A DNA stretch of 64,000 nucleotides from Rhodococcus sp. ARC_M6 (GCF_022810305.1 NZ_JALGQH010000021.1:1-64000), one strand, 5' to 3'; shown: positions 36,448 through 46,146, counted from the stretch's first letter. Numbers and translations are program-made. The notes: generated by a model from the letters alone, not told the origin.

Positions 36448-36630
36448 TTAATGAACGGTTGTCTAGTTGCGATCCACCTTGTGGGACAACAGAATTCGTG
36501 CTGGTTCTGCACGGGTGGGCAGCGCTGAACGCCGGCCCCGATTCAGGGAATCCGTTGTCATGTCATGCAATTGGTTTTGCGGGTCGGACGGCTCGCGTCG
36601 AGCCATCCGACCGGTGCGAGAAACCTGGTT

Positions 36631-38595
36631 CTAGGTTCGGCGGCGGAGCGCGAAGGCCGTTGCTATCGCACTTCCGGCTCCGATGAGGCTGCCGACCACC
36701 AGTGGCGCGATCCAGCCGTAGCCTCCCGAGAACGAGTCTGCGAGGTTGCGGATCGCTGCATTCGAGTCACCCGGAGCTCCGGCCGCCAATGCGTCGGACT
36801 CCGACGGGTTGTCGCCAAAGGAGACAGGAGTCTTCGTGTCCTGGCTGCGGTCGCTCGAGCCATGGGCGGCGACGGTGTAGATCGAGCACGTGTTCTTGGT
36901 GCAGTCGGAGTCGCCCTTGACTGCCATGATCTTCATGGTGGTAGACCACGCGCCGTCCTTGATCTTGCTCGGGAGGATGAAAGCCGTGGTCATCCAGGCA
37001 CCGGCATCGGTGGTGGAGTACTTGTCGTCCTGGATGAGACCGACGTAGATGCCCGGCTGCGCACCGGAGAATCCGGTGCCCGAGATGGTGATCTCTTCGC
37101 CCTCGATCTTGACGCCGCTCGACTTGGACAGGGTCACGGCTCCAGTCTTTGCGGCGTCGCTGTTGGCGGCACCGTTATTGGCCGGAGGCGCCGTGACAGT
37201 ACCCGGCGCGACGCCGCCGACGAAGCCCACCGGGGTGCGGCTGTCCTGGCTGCGGTCACTCGAGCCGTGAGCGGCGACGGTATAGATCGAGCACGTGTTC
37301 TTGATGCAGTCGTAGTTGCCCTGGACGGCTGCAAGTTCCATGGTGGTGGACCAGTTGCCGCCCGAGATTGCCTCAGGCTTGAGGAAGGCTGTTGTCATCC
37401 AGACCGAGGCATCGGTGGCGCTGAAGACGTTGTCCTGGACCATTCCGACATAGAGGCCGGGCGATGCGCCGGAGAACCCGGAACCGGAAATAGTGACAGT
37501 TTCACCAGCAGGCGTGATGTCAGTGGACTTCGAAAGTGTCACCGACAGGGCGCTATTGGTCGTTATCGCGCCGGCACCAGTCCCGGTGCCAGTCCCGGCA
37601 CCTGTGCCGGTTCCTGGTCCGGTGGTTGCACCGGGCGCCGGGGTGCCGACGAAACTGATGGGGGTGGAGGTGTCCTGGCTGCGGTCGCTCGAACCGTGTG
37701 CTGCGAGGGTGTAAATGGCGCAGGCGTTGGCCTGGCAGTCGCTACCGGTGAAAATGGACGACACGTTGAGTGACGTCGACCAGGAACCGCCGGGCATATC
37801 GGTGGGCTTGATGAACTTCGCGTCCTGGAAGACCGAGGCATCGGTGGACGAGTACCGGTTCGATTGCGCCACGCCGATGTAGATGCCCGTTCCCGAGGTC
37901 GAGAATCCGCTGCCGCTGATGCTGATCGTGTCGCCCGCCGCGTTCAGTCCGCTGGTTCGGTCCGCACTCACGCTCGGCCCGCCGGTCGGCGTCGTCGGTT
38001 TCTTGGTGGTGGTGATGACCGGAACGTCGATCGTCGGTTCGGGATCTTCGGTGGTGGTCGGCGGCTTGGTGGTCGTGGTGGGAGGCTTCGTTGTCGTCGG
38101 CGGCTTCGTGGTGGTTGTCGTTGTCGGTGCAGCTGCGAAGGTCACCGGCGTCTGGGTGTCCTGGCTGCGGTCACTCGAGCCGTGTGCCGCGACGGTGTAG
38201 ATCGAGCAGGAATTCTCGGTGCAGTCCGAGGCACCCGCAATGGCCTTGACTTCAACCGGTATCGACCACTCGCCGCCGGTAATCTGGGTGGGACGGATGA
38301 ATGCGGTCGTCATCCAGGCGCTGGCGTCGGTGGCCGAGAACTTGTTGTCCTGAACGAGGCCGACATAGATGCCGGGCTCGCTGCCGGAGAATCCGGTACC
38401 CGAGACGGTGATGGTTTCACCGCTGACATTCAGTCCGGTCGTCTTCGAGACCGTCGTATCCGGAGTACCCGAGATAGCGGGGGCGGCCGGGGCGTCACCT
38501 GAGGTTCCGGGGGCCGCGATGGCGACGCTCACCGATGTCGTCAATGCCACGGCGACGGCCATAGTCGCGAAAGCAGCCCTGCTCAACGCTCGCAT
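36631..38595 (-). CDS. Membrane-anchored surface protein with four copies of the same module
   Basis: The 654-residue protein has a signal peptide (MRALSRAAFATMAVAVALTT, cut near AIAA) and four modules with GIYVGLVQDNKFSATDASAW-type centres, Cys pairs such as SDCTENSCS, and AAHGSSDRSQD in every copy. Modules are joined by Thr/Pro-rich and Gly/Thr-rich linkers. It ends with a membrane helix (WIAPLVVGSLIGAGSAIATA) and RRR, a typical cell-surface anchor. ATG 38595 has AAGGAAAG upstream. It lies 254 bases upstream of the two-module gene's start, on the same strand. Confidence 0.87.
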   Translation of the reverse strand: MRALSRAAFATMAVAVALTTSVSVAIAAPGTSGDAPAAPAISGTPDTTVSKTTGLNVSGETITVSGTGFSGSEPGIYVGLVQDNKFSATDASAWMTTAFIRPTQITGGEWSIPVEVKAIAGASDCTENSCSIYTVAAHGSSDRSQDTQTPVTFAAAPTTTTTTKPPTTTKPPTTTTKPPTTTEDPEPTIDVPVITTTKKPTTPTGGPSVSADRTSGLNAAGDTISISGSGFSTSGTGIYIGVAQSNRYSSTDASVFQDAKFIKPTDMPGGSWSTSLNVSSIFTGSDCQANACAIYTLAAHGSSDRSQDTSTPISFVGTPAPGATTGPGTGTGAGTGTGTGAGAITTNSALSVTLSKSTDITPAGETVTISGSGFSGASPGLYVGMVQDNVFSATDASVWMTTAFLKPEAISGGNWSTTMELAAVQGNYDCIKNTCSIYTVAAHGSSDRSQDSRTPVGFVGGVAPGTVTAPPANNGAANSDAAKTGAVTLSKSSGVKIEGEEITISGTGFSGAQPGIYVGLIQDDKYSTTDAGAWMTTAFILPSKIKDGAWSTTMKIMAVKGDSDCTKNTCSIYTVAAHGSSDRSQDTKTPVSFGDNPSESDALAAGAPGDSNAAIRNLADSFSGGYGWIAPLVVGSLIGAGSAIATAFALRRRT

Positions 38596-38657
38596 CGTTC
38601 TTCTTTCCTTCTGGCGACAATCGCAGTCACAGCACGATCCGTCGAACACATACTCGA

Positions 38658-38696
38658 GTAAGTTAGCCTAAGCTAGCAGAGGCAAGCCTAAGCTAC
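38658..38696. promoter_or_regulatory. Tandem DtxR/IdeR-like iron boxes upstream of the four-module protein
   Basis: The site at 38658-38676 has the exact core TTAGCCTAA (38663-38671) and 15 of 19 matches to the IdeR consensus. A second at 38678-38696 has 13 of 19. The sequence AGCCTAAGCTA repeats exactly at 38665 and 38685, 20 bases apart, placing both on the same DNA face. The start codon is about 63 bases away. Confidence 0.72.
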
Positions 38697-38874
38697 TGCA
38701 TTTTGGTTCAATTTGGGCTATCCATGGAGTTTCTTTACGGTTGTGCCGGGGATCACCGGGGTGGTCTCGCTACCCTCGCAGTGCTGGCCAAGAGCGACGA
38801 GATCGAGCCTTACGCCGGCTGGGTATCGGACCGGTGACGAGCTTTTCCGTCGACGCTGGGTAACGTGAGGCCCT

Positions 38875-40389
38875 GTGTCTGATTCCCTGAGATCCGAAAA
38901 TGCCGGTGGGTCCGAAAACCTTGCTGTGAAATACCCCGTGACCACCCGGGCGTTCGGTCTGGCCATCATCGTCTTGAGCGGTATGCAGTTGATGATGGTG
39001 CTCGACGGCACCGTCGCTTCACTGGCACTCGCTCGGATCCAGGAGGATCTCGACCTCAGCGATTCCGGACGCAACTGGGTCATCACGTCGTACGCGCTTA
39101 CCTTCGGCGGTTTGATGCTGTTGGGCGGTCGACTCGGCGACACCTTCGGGCGTAAGAAGGTCTTCCTCAGCGGCGTCATCCTGTTCACGCTCGCATCCCT
39201 GGCGTGCGGTCTGGCCACCAACGAAGCGATGCTGATCGCGGCGAGATCCCTCCAAGGTGTCGGCGCGGCAATTGCGTCGCCGACGGCATTGGCTCTGGTG
39301 GCAACCACGTTTGCGCCGGGACCCGTCAGGAATCAGGCGATCGCTATCTTTGCCGCGATGACGGGCATCGGATCCGTCACGGGCCTGATCATCGGCGGCG
39401 CACTCACCGAGGTGTCGTGGCGATGGATCTTCCTGATCAACGTGCCGATCGGCCTGTTGATCATCGCGCTCGCGTTCGGTGCCTTGGTGGAAACGGGGGC
39501 GGAGCGGCTGGCGTTGGATGTACCGGGAGCGATCCTCGCGACGCTCGGCTGTACCGGAATTGTCTTCGGATTTACCGAGGGACCCGAAATGGGCTGGACC
39601 AGCGCGCCGGTGCTGGGTGCGCTCATCGGCGGCGTCGCATTGTTCGTCATCTTCCTGATGGTTGAGCGCCGTGCCGAGAATCCACTACTGCCGTTCAGTC
39701 TGTTCAAGAACAAGAATCGCGTCTTCACGTTCATTTCGCTCGCATTGATGGGTGCGGTGATGTTCTCGCTGGCCCCGTTCGTGGCTCTCTTCGTCCAGGA
39801 CATTCTCGGTTACAGCCCGCTCCACGCGGGTCTGGCCTTTGTTCCGTTCGCCTTCGGGTTGGGCGCCGCAGCATTTGTCGCGTCCAAACTGGTGGTTCGG
39901 GTGCAGGCTCGCTGGTTGATCGTCACCGGTGCGGTAATGACGTTCCTCGGACTTCTCTACGGTTCGACGCTCGACCAATCCACCACGTACATGGGCAATC
40001 TGTTTGTGCTTGTTGTCGGTATCGGCTTCGGCGTCGGACTGGCAGTCGTGCCGCTGCCGCTGTGCGCGATCGCGGGAGTCGGCTCGCAGGACATCGGCCC
40101 ACTCACCGCTATCGCCCAGGTTGCGCAGGTACTTTTCGGCCCGGTCGGCTTGGCTGTCGTGGGAGCAATGGCGACGTCTCGCACACTCTCGCTCGGCGGT
40201 GTCAGCGGTGTTGCCGCAGACATGAACGAGGCACAGTTGTCGGCCTTGAGCGAGGGATACGTCTTCGCTCTGTTCGGGTGCGCGATCTTCGCGGCGCTTG
40301 CCGCAATCTCCGCCCTGTTCATCAAGTTCACACCCGCTGACGTTGCGCAGGCGCAGGCTGCCGAGAAGGTTGCTCAGGGTATCGACTGA
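38875..40389 (+). CDS. efpA: MFS efflux pump, EfpA orthologue (DHA2 family)
   Basis: The 504-residue protein has about 14 membrane helices. Characteristic EfpA blocks are SDSGRNWVITSYALTFGGLM, LLGGRLGDTFGRKKVFL, GAAIASPTALALVATTF and GSVTGLIIGGALTEVSWRW, closely matching mycobacterial EfpA, a proton-coupled pump linked to drug efflux and lipid handling. GTG 38875 is the start. In M. tuberculosis efpA adjoins cysG; here the repeat surface genes intervene. Confidence 0.9.
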   Translation: MSDSLRSENAGGSENLAVKYPVTTRAFGLAIIVLSGMQLMMVLDGTVASLALARIQEDLDLSDSGRNWVITSYALTFGGLMLLGGRLGDTFGRKKVFLSGVILFTLASLACGLATNEAMLIAARSLQGVGAAIASPTALALVATTFAPGPVRNQAIAIFAAMTGIGSVTGLIIGGALTEVSWRWIFLINVPIGLLIIALAFGALVETGAERLALDVPGAILATLGCTGIVFGFTEGPEMGWTSAPVLGALIGGVALFVIFLMVERRAENPLLPFSLFKNKNRVFTFISLALMGAVMFSLAPFVALFVQDILGYSPLHAGLAFVPFAFGLGAAAFVASKLVVRVQARWLIVTGAVMTFLGLLYGSTLDQSTTYMGNLFVLVVGIGFGVGLAVVPLPLCAIAGVGSQDIGPLTAIAQVAQVLFGPVGLAVVGAMATSRTLSLGGVSGVAADMNEAQLSALSEGYVFALFGCAIFAALAAISALFIKFTPADVAQAQAAEKVAQGID

Positions 40390-40471
40390 TCAGGCCCTAT
40401 TTTTGAGAGTCTTTACTGGCTACGATCGTTGCAAGGGGAGCCGAGATTCTTTACATGATCGGAGTGCCACG

Positions 40472-40900
40472 ATGCGGATTGCGGATATCTTGCGCAACAA
40501 GGGCAACAGCATTGTCACGATCGACGCCCATGCCACGGTGAACGCGTTACTGTGCGACCTCGCCCGCCACAACATCGGTGCCATGGTCGTCCTGGACAAC
40601 GACGCGGTAGTCGGAATCATCTCCGAGCGTGACGTTGTGCGACGCCTCCACGAGCGTGGCCCGGAACTGCTGTCCACCGAAGTATCCGATGTGATGACTG
40701 CTCTCATGTTCACCTGCGTGCCTGCCGATTCGGTGGACAGCATTGCGGCGATCATGACCGAGCGTCGTATCCGTCACGTGCCGGTTATCGAGGACGGAAG
40801 CTTGCTCGGCATCGTCAGCATCGGTGACGTCGTGAAGAGTCGGATCGACGAATTGCAGAGTGAGCGCGACCAACTCGAGTCGTACATCGACCAGGGTTGA
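40472..40900 (+). CDS. Tandem CBS-domain protein
   Basis: This 142-residue protein is two CBS domains (about 8-60 and 73-128), with VVGIISERDVVRRLHERG and LLGIVSIGDVVKSRIDELQ. Such stand-alone pairs bind adenosine nucleotides and act as energy sensors, often on dehydrogenases or transporters. GGAG lies 8 bases upstream of ATG 40472. It follows efpA by 82 bases; partner unknown. Confidence 0.93.
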   Translation: MRIADILRNKGNSIVTIDAHATVNALLCDLARHNIGAMVVLDNDAVVGIISERDVVRRLHERGPELLSTEVSDVMTALMFTCVPADSVDSIAAIMTERRIRHVPVIEDGSLLGIVSIGDVVKSRIDELQSERDQLESYIDQG

Positions 40901-41076
40901 TCGACTGTTCGGACAGGTTCCGTTCGATCACAATTTCCGGTGGCAAAGGCGATTTCACGTCGAATGACGGCGATTTGTCGGATTCTCGGTCCCGCTCGGT
41001 GAGAGCAGTGACTCCCGAGTGAGCGGAATTTTCCTAGATTCGGATTGGAGCATTTCCCCTATAAAGAAGAGGTTTT

Positions 41077-41997
41077 ATGAAAATCCTGGTTGTCGGCGGA
41101 ACTGGCATGATCGGTGCCAACACGGCACTTTATCTGCGCGAGATGGGTAACGACGTTACGGTGGCCGCGCGTAATCCGCTTACCGACGACTCTCCCGTTG
41201 GGGACTTCCCGGTCTTGCTCGGTGACTACACAGAGCAGACCTTTACGGCCGCGCAGCTTGCGCCGTTCGAGGCCATCGTCTTTGCCGCCGGACAGGACGT
41301 GCGCCACATGGGCCGCGGCGTCGACGAGGCAGAGTTCTGGGAGAAGACGCAGTCCGGTGGGGTGCCGCGGTTTGCGGCGCTGGCCAAGGAAGCCGGCGTT
41401 GCCCGGTTCGTTCAGGTCGGTAGCTACTACCACCACCTGCGTCCTGAGATGGCGGAGACGATGCCGTACATCGCAGCGCGAAAAGCTGCAGACGAGGGAG
41501 CTCGCGCGCTAGCCGACGAGACTTTCAATGTCTCGACCCTGAATCCGCCTTCCATTCTCGGCACTATCAGCGGAGCGTCAGCGAAGCGTTACCGCAAGAT
41601 GTTCTCGTGGGCTGCGGGCAACGAGGCGCAGATTCCCGATTTTGCACCGGCTGGCGGCACAAACTTCATGTCGGTGCGCTCGCTCGCGGAGGCAATCTGG
41701 GGCGCGCTGCAGCACGCCGAATCGGGTAAGGCGTACCTGATCGGCGACGAGAGCCTTACGTACCAGCAGTACTTCCAGTTGCTTCTTGCTGCCACTGGCG
41801 GCGATCGCGTCATCGAAGAACGCAACGAGGAGCACCCGATTCTCCCGGACAGCTATATCGTCCAGGGACGCGGCAACGTCATTGCGTACGAGCCGGCTGC
41901 CGAGGACACCGCGCTGCTCGGCTACACCCGGAATGACTGCGCGCGTGCGCTTGCGACGATGTACGAGACCGTGAAGGACGCCACTGTCGCACGATGA
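41077..41997 (+). CDS. NAD-dependent epimerase/dehydratase (extended SDR-like)
   Basis: The 306-residue protein starts MKILVVGGTGMIGANTALYL with the Rossmann GxxGxxG motif. The usual YxxxK pair is replaced by a looser RFVQVGSYYHHLRPE segment and YIAARKAADE, so it may be an atypical SDR/NmrA-like protein. AAGAAGAGG precedes ATG 41077 with good spacing. Function is not predicted beyond nucleotide-sugar or NAD(P) binding. A hairpin terminator follows. Confidence 0.82.
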   Translation: MKILVVGGTGMIGANTALYLREMGNDVTVAARNPLTDDSPVGDFPVLLGDYTEQTFTAAQLAPFEAIVFAAGQDVRHMGRGVDEAEFWEKTQSGGVPRFAALAKEAGVARFVQVGSYYHHLRPEMAETMPYIAARKAADEGARALADETFNVSTLNPPSILGTISGASAKRYRKMFSWAAGNEAQIPDFAPAGGTNFMSVRSLAEAIWGALQHAESGKAYLIGDESLTYQQYFQLLLAATGGDRVIEERNEEHPILPDSYIVQGRGNVIAYEPAAEDTALLGYTRNDCARALATMYETVKDATVAR

Positions 41998-42006
41998 CTT
42001 GGCGAT

Positions 42007-42039
42007 AGCTGGGTCGGCGCAGGATTGCCCGGCCCAGTT
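42007..42039. terminator. Bidirectional hairpin between epimerase and yaaA
   Basis: CTGGGTCGG (42009-42017) pairs with CCGGCCCAG (42029-42037) with one wobble and extends outward by an A-T pair. TATCTTTGC follows on the + strand. The two flanking genes converge. Confidence 0.65.
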
Positions 42040-42082
42040 ATCTTTGCTCGTCCGTCCCCAGAATCGTCTTGGGGAAGTGCAG

Positions 42083-42823
42083 CTACGTCAGAATGATCAG
42101 CTCGCGCTCCGACGCGATTTCCACCCGCAAACCAGCTTTCGACGCCACCTTTGCGACGCCCTTGACGTCGCTCGGTTCGGCACGCGATATCACCAAAGCC
42201 CGCGCGAGCAGTCCCTTGTGATGCTTGTTGAAGTGGCTCACGACGGTACGAGAACCGTCCGGCTTTTCGGTGAGAACCGTCGCGATCACGGCGTCGGGGA
42301 TCGGTCCGAGGTCCTGATAGGTGCCTGACCTCAGGTCGACGACCAGGCCGTCGGCTTCGGCAGCCAGTGCCTTCGGTAGTTCCGGCTTCCAGAGTGAACG
42401 CAGTGTTCCCATTCCCGGCAGTTTGGAGCCACCGGAAAGTCGATAGGCGGGAATCAAGTCACCCGCGCGAACTGCGCCGAACAATGCGGATCCGATCGCG
42501 ATCCGGTCGAGAGCTTTGGCTTTTTGGGCGCGGGTAAACGACTTCGCGTCGAGGGCGTCGAAGAGCACGCCGGTGTACCGCTGCAAAGCGGGCCGAGTTG
42601 CCGAGACCCAGAGTTTCGCGTTGCGTTCCACCTCGTCGGCCTGCGTCGGTCCGAGGCCCAAGGCTGCGCATGACGCGTCGACATCGGCCGCCAGATCGAC
42701 CAGCGTCTGCACCAACAATTCGCGTGTTTCGGTCAACTGGGGCATCGACAGTTCGGCCAGATCCAGGGGCGCATCCTTGCCGCCGTCGGACTTGGTTTCT
42801 GAGGGAGGCAGCAATACAAGCAC
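42083..42823 (-). CDS. yaaA: YaaA-family peroxide stress/DNA-binding protein (DUF328)
   Basis: This 246-residue protein has the YaaA family start [15 protein letters not shown], the middle [10 protein letters not shown] and [19 protein letters not shown], and C-terminal [18 protein letters not shown]. YaaA in E. coli limits iron-driven damage during peroxide stress; that role is carried over by homology only. GTG 42823 is chosen over the longer frame to 42955 because the family starts at VLVLLPPS. It is divergent from proS across 55 bases. Confidence 0.88.
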   Translation of the reverse strand: MLVLLPPSETKSDGGKDAPLDLAELSMPQLTETRELLVQTLVDLAADVDASCAALGLGPTQADEVERNAKLWVSATRPALQRYTGVLFDALDAKSFTRAQKAKALDRIAIGSALFGAVRAGDLIPAYRLSGGSKLPGMGTLRSLWKPELPKALAAEADGLVVDLRSGTYQDLGPIPDAVIATVLTEKPDGSRTVVSHFNKHHKGLLARALVISRAEPSDVKGVAKVASKAGLRVEIASERELIILT

Positions 42824-42878
42824 TCCGATACCGTACCGACGCCTGGATAACCGAGTGCGCCGACTATCCTTGGACCTC

Positions 42879-44624
42879 GTGATTACCCGTCTGTCCCACC
42901 TGTTCCTGCGTACCCTGCGTGACGACCCCTCGGACGCCGAAGTTGCCAGCCACAAACTGCTGGTCCGTGCCGGCTACGTGCGTCGTATCGCCCCCGGCGT
43001 CTACTCGTGGTTGCCTCTGGGTCTGCGGGTGCTGCGCGAGGTAGAACGCGTTGTCCGTGAAGAGATGAATGCCATTGGGGGACAGGAAATCCTGTTGCCC
43101 GCTCTGCTGCCGCGTGAGCCTTACGAGGCCTCCAACCGGTGGACCGAGTACGGCCCCAACCTGTTCCGTCTCAAGGACCGTCGGGGCAACGACTACATGC
43201 TCGGCCCGACCCACGAGGAGCTTTTTGCTCTGACGGTCAAGGGTGAGTACAACTCGTACAAGGACTTCCCGGTCACTCTGTACCAGGTGCAGACCAAGTA
43301 CCGCGACGAAGAGCGTCCGCGCGCCGGTATTCTGCGTGGACGTGAATTCCTGATGAAGGACTCCTACTCCTTCGACCTCACCGACGAGGGACTGACCGCG
43401 TCGTACCAGGCGCACCGTGACGCGTACGAGAAGATCTTCACGCGCTTGAGCGTCAAGTACGTCATCGTCTCCGCGACGTCCGGCGCGATGGGCGGCAGTG
43501 CGTCCGAGGAGTTCCTCGCCGAGAGCGAGATCGGCGAAGACACCTACGTGCGCTGCCTCGAGTCCGGTTACGCCGCCAACGTGGAGGCCGTGAAGACGGT
43601 TGTTCCCGACGCGCTTCCGATCGACGGTCTGCCCGAGGCCAAGGTCTACGACACCGCGAACACGCCCACCATCGACACCCTCGTCGACTGGGCCAACGGC
43701 GCAGGTCTCGGCCGTACGGTCACCGCTGCGGACACACTCAAGAACATCATGGTCAAGACCCGTCTGCCCGGCGGCGAGTGGGAACTGCTCGGTATCGGCA
43801 TCCCCGGCGACCGCGAGGTCGACGAGAAGCGCCTCGAGGCTTCGCTCGAGCCCGCTGAGTTCGTCATGATCACCGAAACCGACTTCAAGAACAACCCATT
43901 CCTGGCCAAGGGATACATCGGTCCGAAGGCCCTGCAGGCCAACGGCATTCGCTATCTCGTGGACCCGCGGGTTGTCGAGGGTACGAGCTGGATCACCGGT
44001 GCCGACGAAGACGGCAAGCATGTTGTCGACTTGGTCGTCGGCCGTGACTTCACGCCCGACGGAACCATCGAAGCCGCTGAGGTCCGTGACGGAGATGCCT
44101 CTCCCGACGGCGCCGGCGCGCTGGTCTCCGCCCGCGGAATCGAGATCGGTCACGTCTTCCAGCTCGGCCGCAAGTACACCGACGTGTTCGCCGTCGACGT
44201 CCTCGCCGAGAACGGCAAGCCGGTTCGCCCGACGATGGGTTCCTACGGCGTCGGCATCTCGCGCCTCGTGGCCGTCATCGCCGAGCAGCATCACGACGAG
44301 AAGGGCCTGCGCTGGCCGGCCGAGGTGTCGCCGGCCGACGTGCACCTGGTGATCGCGAACAAGGACGAAACCGCTCGCGAAGGTGCCGAGGGTTTGGCGG
44401 CGCAGCTTGATCGTGCGGGCCTCGAGGTCATCCTCGACGACCGCAAGGCTTCGCCCGGAGTGAAGTTCAAGGACTCGGAACTGCTGGGTATTCCCACCGT
44501 CGTTGTCGTCGGCCGCGGTTGGGCTGACGGAAAGGTCGAGATCCGCGACCGCTTCACCGGCGAGAGCCGTGAGATCGATGCAGCGTCGGCGCTCGATGAA
44601 ATCATCAGCGCCGTGCGTGGCTGA
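42879..44624 (+). CDS. proS: Prolyl-tRNA synthetase, bacterial type
   Basis: The 581-residue protein is a class II tRNA synthetase: motif 1 about residues 45-70 ([20 protein letters not shown]), motif 2 [20 protein letters not shown] (about 145-164), the editing INS domain (about 230-400) and motif 3 with [15 protein letters not shown]. The C-terminal anticodon-binding domain ends the protein. GTG 42879 gives the family start [15 protein letters not shown]. Confidence 0.97.
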   Translation: MITRLSHLFLRTLRDDPSDAEVASHKLLVRAGYVRRIAPGVYSWLPLGLRVLREVERVVREEMNAIGGQEILLPALLPREPYEASNRWTEYGPNLFRLKDRRGNDYMLGPTHEELFALTVKGEYNSYKDFPVTLYQVQTKYRDEERPRAGILRGREFLMKDSYSFDLTDEGLTASYQAHRDAYEKIFTRLSVKYVIVSATSGAMGGSASEEFLAESEIGEDTYVRCLESGYAANVEAVKTVVPDALPIDGLPEAKVYDTANTPTIDTLVDWANGAGLGRTVTAADTLKNIMVKTRLPGGEWELLGIGIPGDREVDEKRLEASLEPAEFVMITETDFKNNPFLAKGYIGPKALQANGIRYLVDPRVVEGTSWITGADEDGKHVVDLVVGRDFTPDGTIEAAEVRDGDASPDGAGALVSARGIEIGHVFQLGRKYTDVFAVDVLAENGKPVRPTMGSYGVGISRLVAVIAEQHHDEKGLRWPAEVSPADVHLVIANKDETAREGAEGLAAQLDRAGLEVILDDRKASPGVKFKDSELLGIPTVVVVGRGWADGKVEIRDRFTGESREIDAASALDEIISAVRG

Positions 44625-44685
44625 TTCGACACACTGACCCCGCTCGAGCCCGGTTCCAGATTTCCCCTGGCTCCGCGCGACCGTG

Positions 44686-44730
44686 GCAGCCGCAGATACC
44701 TTTCGTGGTATCTGCGGCTGCTCTGTTTTT
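44686..44730 (+). terminator. Intrinsic terminator of proS
   Basis: A perfect 15-base-pair stem (44686-44700 with 44707-44721) with loop TTTCGT is followed by TCTGTTTTT. Confidence 0.92.
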
Positions 44731-44748
44731 CTGCCACAATCTGTATCC

Positions 44749-45420
44749 ATGGACCGCGAACCGGATTGGGCAGAAGTCGACGGCTATCTCGTGTCCACGT
44801 TGGTAGGTGAAGACCCCGCTTTGGATGCGGCACTCGCCGCCAATGCCGAAGGCGGTCTGCCGCCCATCGACGTGGCCCCGAATCAGGGCAAGCTCCTGCA
44901 TTTGTTGGCTCGAATGTGCTTGGCGCGCAACGTCCTCGAGATCGGCACGCTGGGTGGATACAGCACGATCTGGCTGGCTCGCGCAGTCGGGCCGTCAGGA
45001 CGCGTCATCACCCTCGAGTTCGAACCGGCTCATGCCGATGTCGCGCGCGCGAACATCGAACGAGCAGGTTTGGCCGATCGCGTCGACATCCGAGTCGGAG
45101 CGGCGCTCGATACCCTTCCCGGCATTGTCAAAGAGGAACTCTGTCCCTTCGACCTGGTGTTCATCGACGCGGACAAGGAAAACAACTGTGAGTACGTGCG
45201 ATGGGCCCTTGCGCTCTCGCACCCGGGTACGGTCATCATCGTCGACAACGTGGTGCGTGGGGGACACGTCTCCAACCCCGATATCGACGACGAGCGAGTC
45301 CAGGCCAGTCGCGCTGTGCTCGAGATGATCGCTGCTGAGCCGAAACTCGACGGCACCGCCATTCAGACCGTCGGCTCCAAGGGCTGGGACGGGTTTGCCA
45401 TTGCGCTCGTGAACGAGTGA
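44749..45420 (+). CDS. Class I O-methyltransferase (catechol/caffeoyl-CoA type)
   Basis: This 223-residue protein matches O-methyltransferase family 3: SAM motif VLEIGTLGGYSTIWLARAVG (about 63-82), metal-binding LVFIDADKENNCEYV and IIVDNVVRGGHV. It probably methylates a small phenolic or similar acceptor with Mg2+. It begins 19 bases past the proS terminator and opens the accessory region. Confidence 0.93.
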   Translation: MDREPDWAEVDGYLVSTLVGEDPALDAALAANAEGGLPPIDVAPNQGKLLHLLARMCLARNVLEIGTLGGYSTIWLARAVGPSGRVITLEFEPAHADVARANIERAGLADRVDIRVGAALDTLPGIVKEELCPFDLVFIDADKENNCEYVRWALALSHPGTVIIVDNVVRGGHVSNPDIDDERVQASRAVLEMIAAEPKLDGTAIQTVGSKGWDGFAIALVNE

Positions 45421-45462
45421 ACGTTATTGCACTAGTGAACGTGTGAGCGCACACTCGAAACG

Positions 45463-46146
45463 GTGAGACTGCGGCAGACGGCAAAGTCGGTGTGGGCTGT
45501 TAAGTCGGTGTGGGCATGGGTTCGCAGTGCGCCCGGAACGTATATCTGGTTGCTGGCTTTGCTTTTCACTACGCTGTTCCTACGACGTCTTCCCGAAAAT
45601 GTCCAAGAACATTTCCTCGGTCGGCGGTCGACCAATCTGCACTACCTCGCCGAGAATCCGATCCGAGTCTTGTTCTCGAGCGCGTTCTGGCTCGAAGGCG
45701 GCGGTTGGCTGGGTTACCTCGTGTTGTTCACCATTTTTCATGCGACGGCGGAGCGGTGGCTCGGCACGTGGCGCTGGTTGTGTGTTGTCGTGGTGGCCCA
45801 TGTCGGAGCGACGTACCTCAGCGAAGGTGTTCTCTACGAAGGCATTCGGCACGGCTACGTGGACCAGTCGGCAGTCAACACGCTCGATGTCGGTGTCAGC
45901 TACGGACTGGCGGGAATCGTCGGTGTGCTCGTCTATCTGATCGCAAAGCCTTGGCGCTACGTCTATCTGGCCGGTGCGTTGATTTTCTATGCAGTGCCTT
46001 TGATTTTTGCTACCAATTTCACGGCTGTGGGCCATATGTCCGCCTTGCTTCTCGGATTGGCGTGCTACCCGATCACCCGCGCGAGGCCGGCGGTATGGAA
46101 TCCGCGGGACTTGTTGCCGTCACGAAGGATCCCCAGCGTCCTATGA
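45463..46146 (+). CDS. Rhomboid-like membrane protein
   Basis: The 227-residue protein has about six membrane helices. The candidate catalytic pair is Ser146 in GVSYGLAG and His191 in AVGHMSALLLG, with STNLHYLAENPIRVLFSSAFW typical of the actinobacterial rhomboid-like group. The usual GxSG is altered to GVSYG, so protease activity is uncertain. GTG 45463 is the start. It may target membrane proteins, but no substrate is visible. Confidence 0.8.
   Translation: MRLRQTAKSVWAVKSVWAWVRSAPGTYIWLLALLFTTLFLRRLPENVQEHFLGRRSTNLHYLAENPIRVLFSSAFWLEGGGWLGYLVLFTIFHATAERWLGTWRWLCVVVVAHVGATYLSEGVLYEGIRHGYVDQSAVNTLDVGVSYGLAGIVGVLVYLIAKPWRYVYLAGALIFYAVPLIFATNFTAVGHMSALLLGLACYPITRARPAVWNPRDLLPSRRIPSVL

Noticed and set aside
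35480..38595. HtaA-domain heme proteins
   Set aside because: The modules are iron-box-linked like some HtaA genes, but lack the conserved WGVK-type start of HtaA, so I do not use that name.
38718..39308. Reverse frame before and inside efpA
   Set aside because: It overlaps the well-supported efpA start, and the peptide has no recognisable domain.
42864..44750. Long reverse-strand frame (about 628 codons) opposite proS
   Set aside because: It is a shadow of a clear synthetase gene with high-GC third positions and has no family features of its own.
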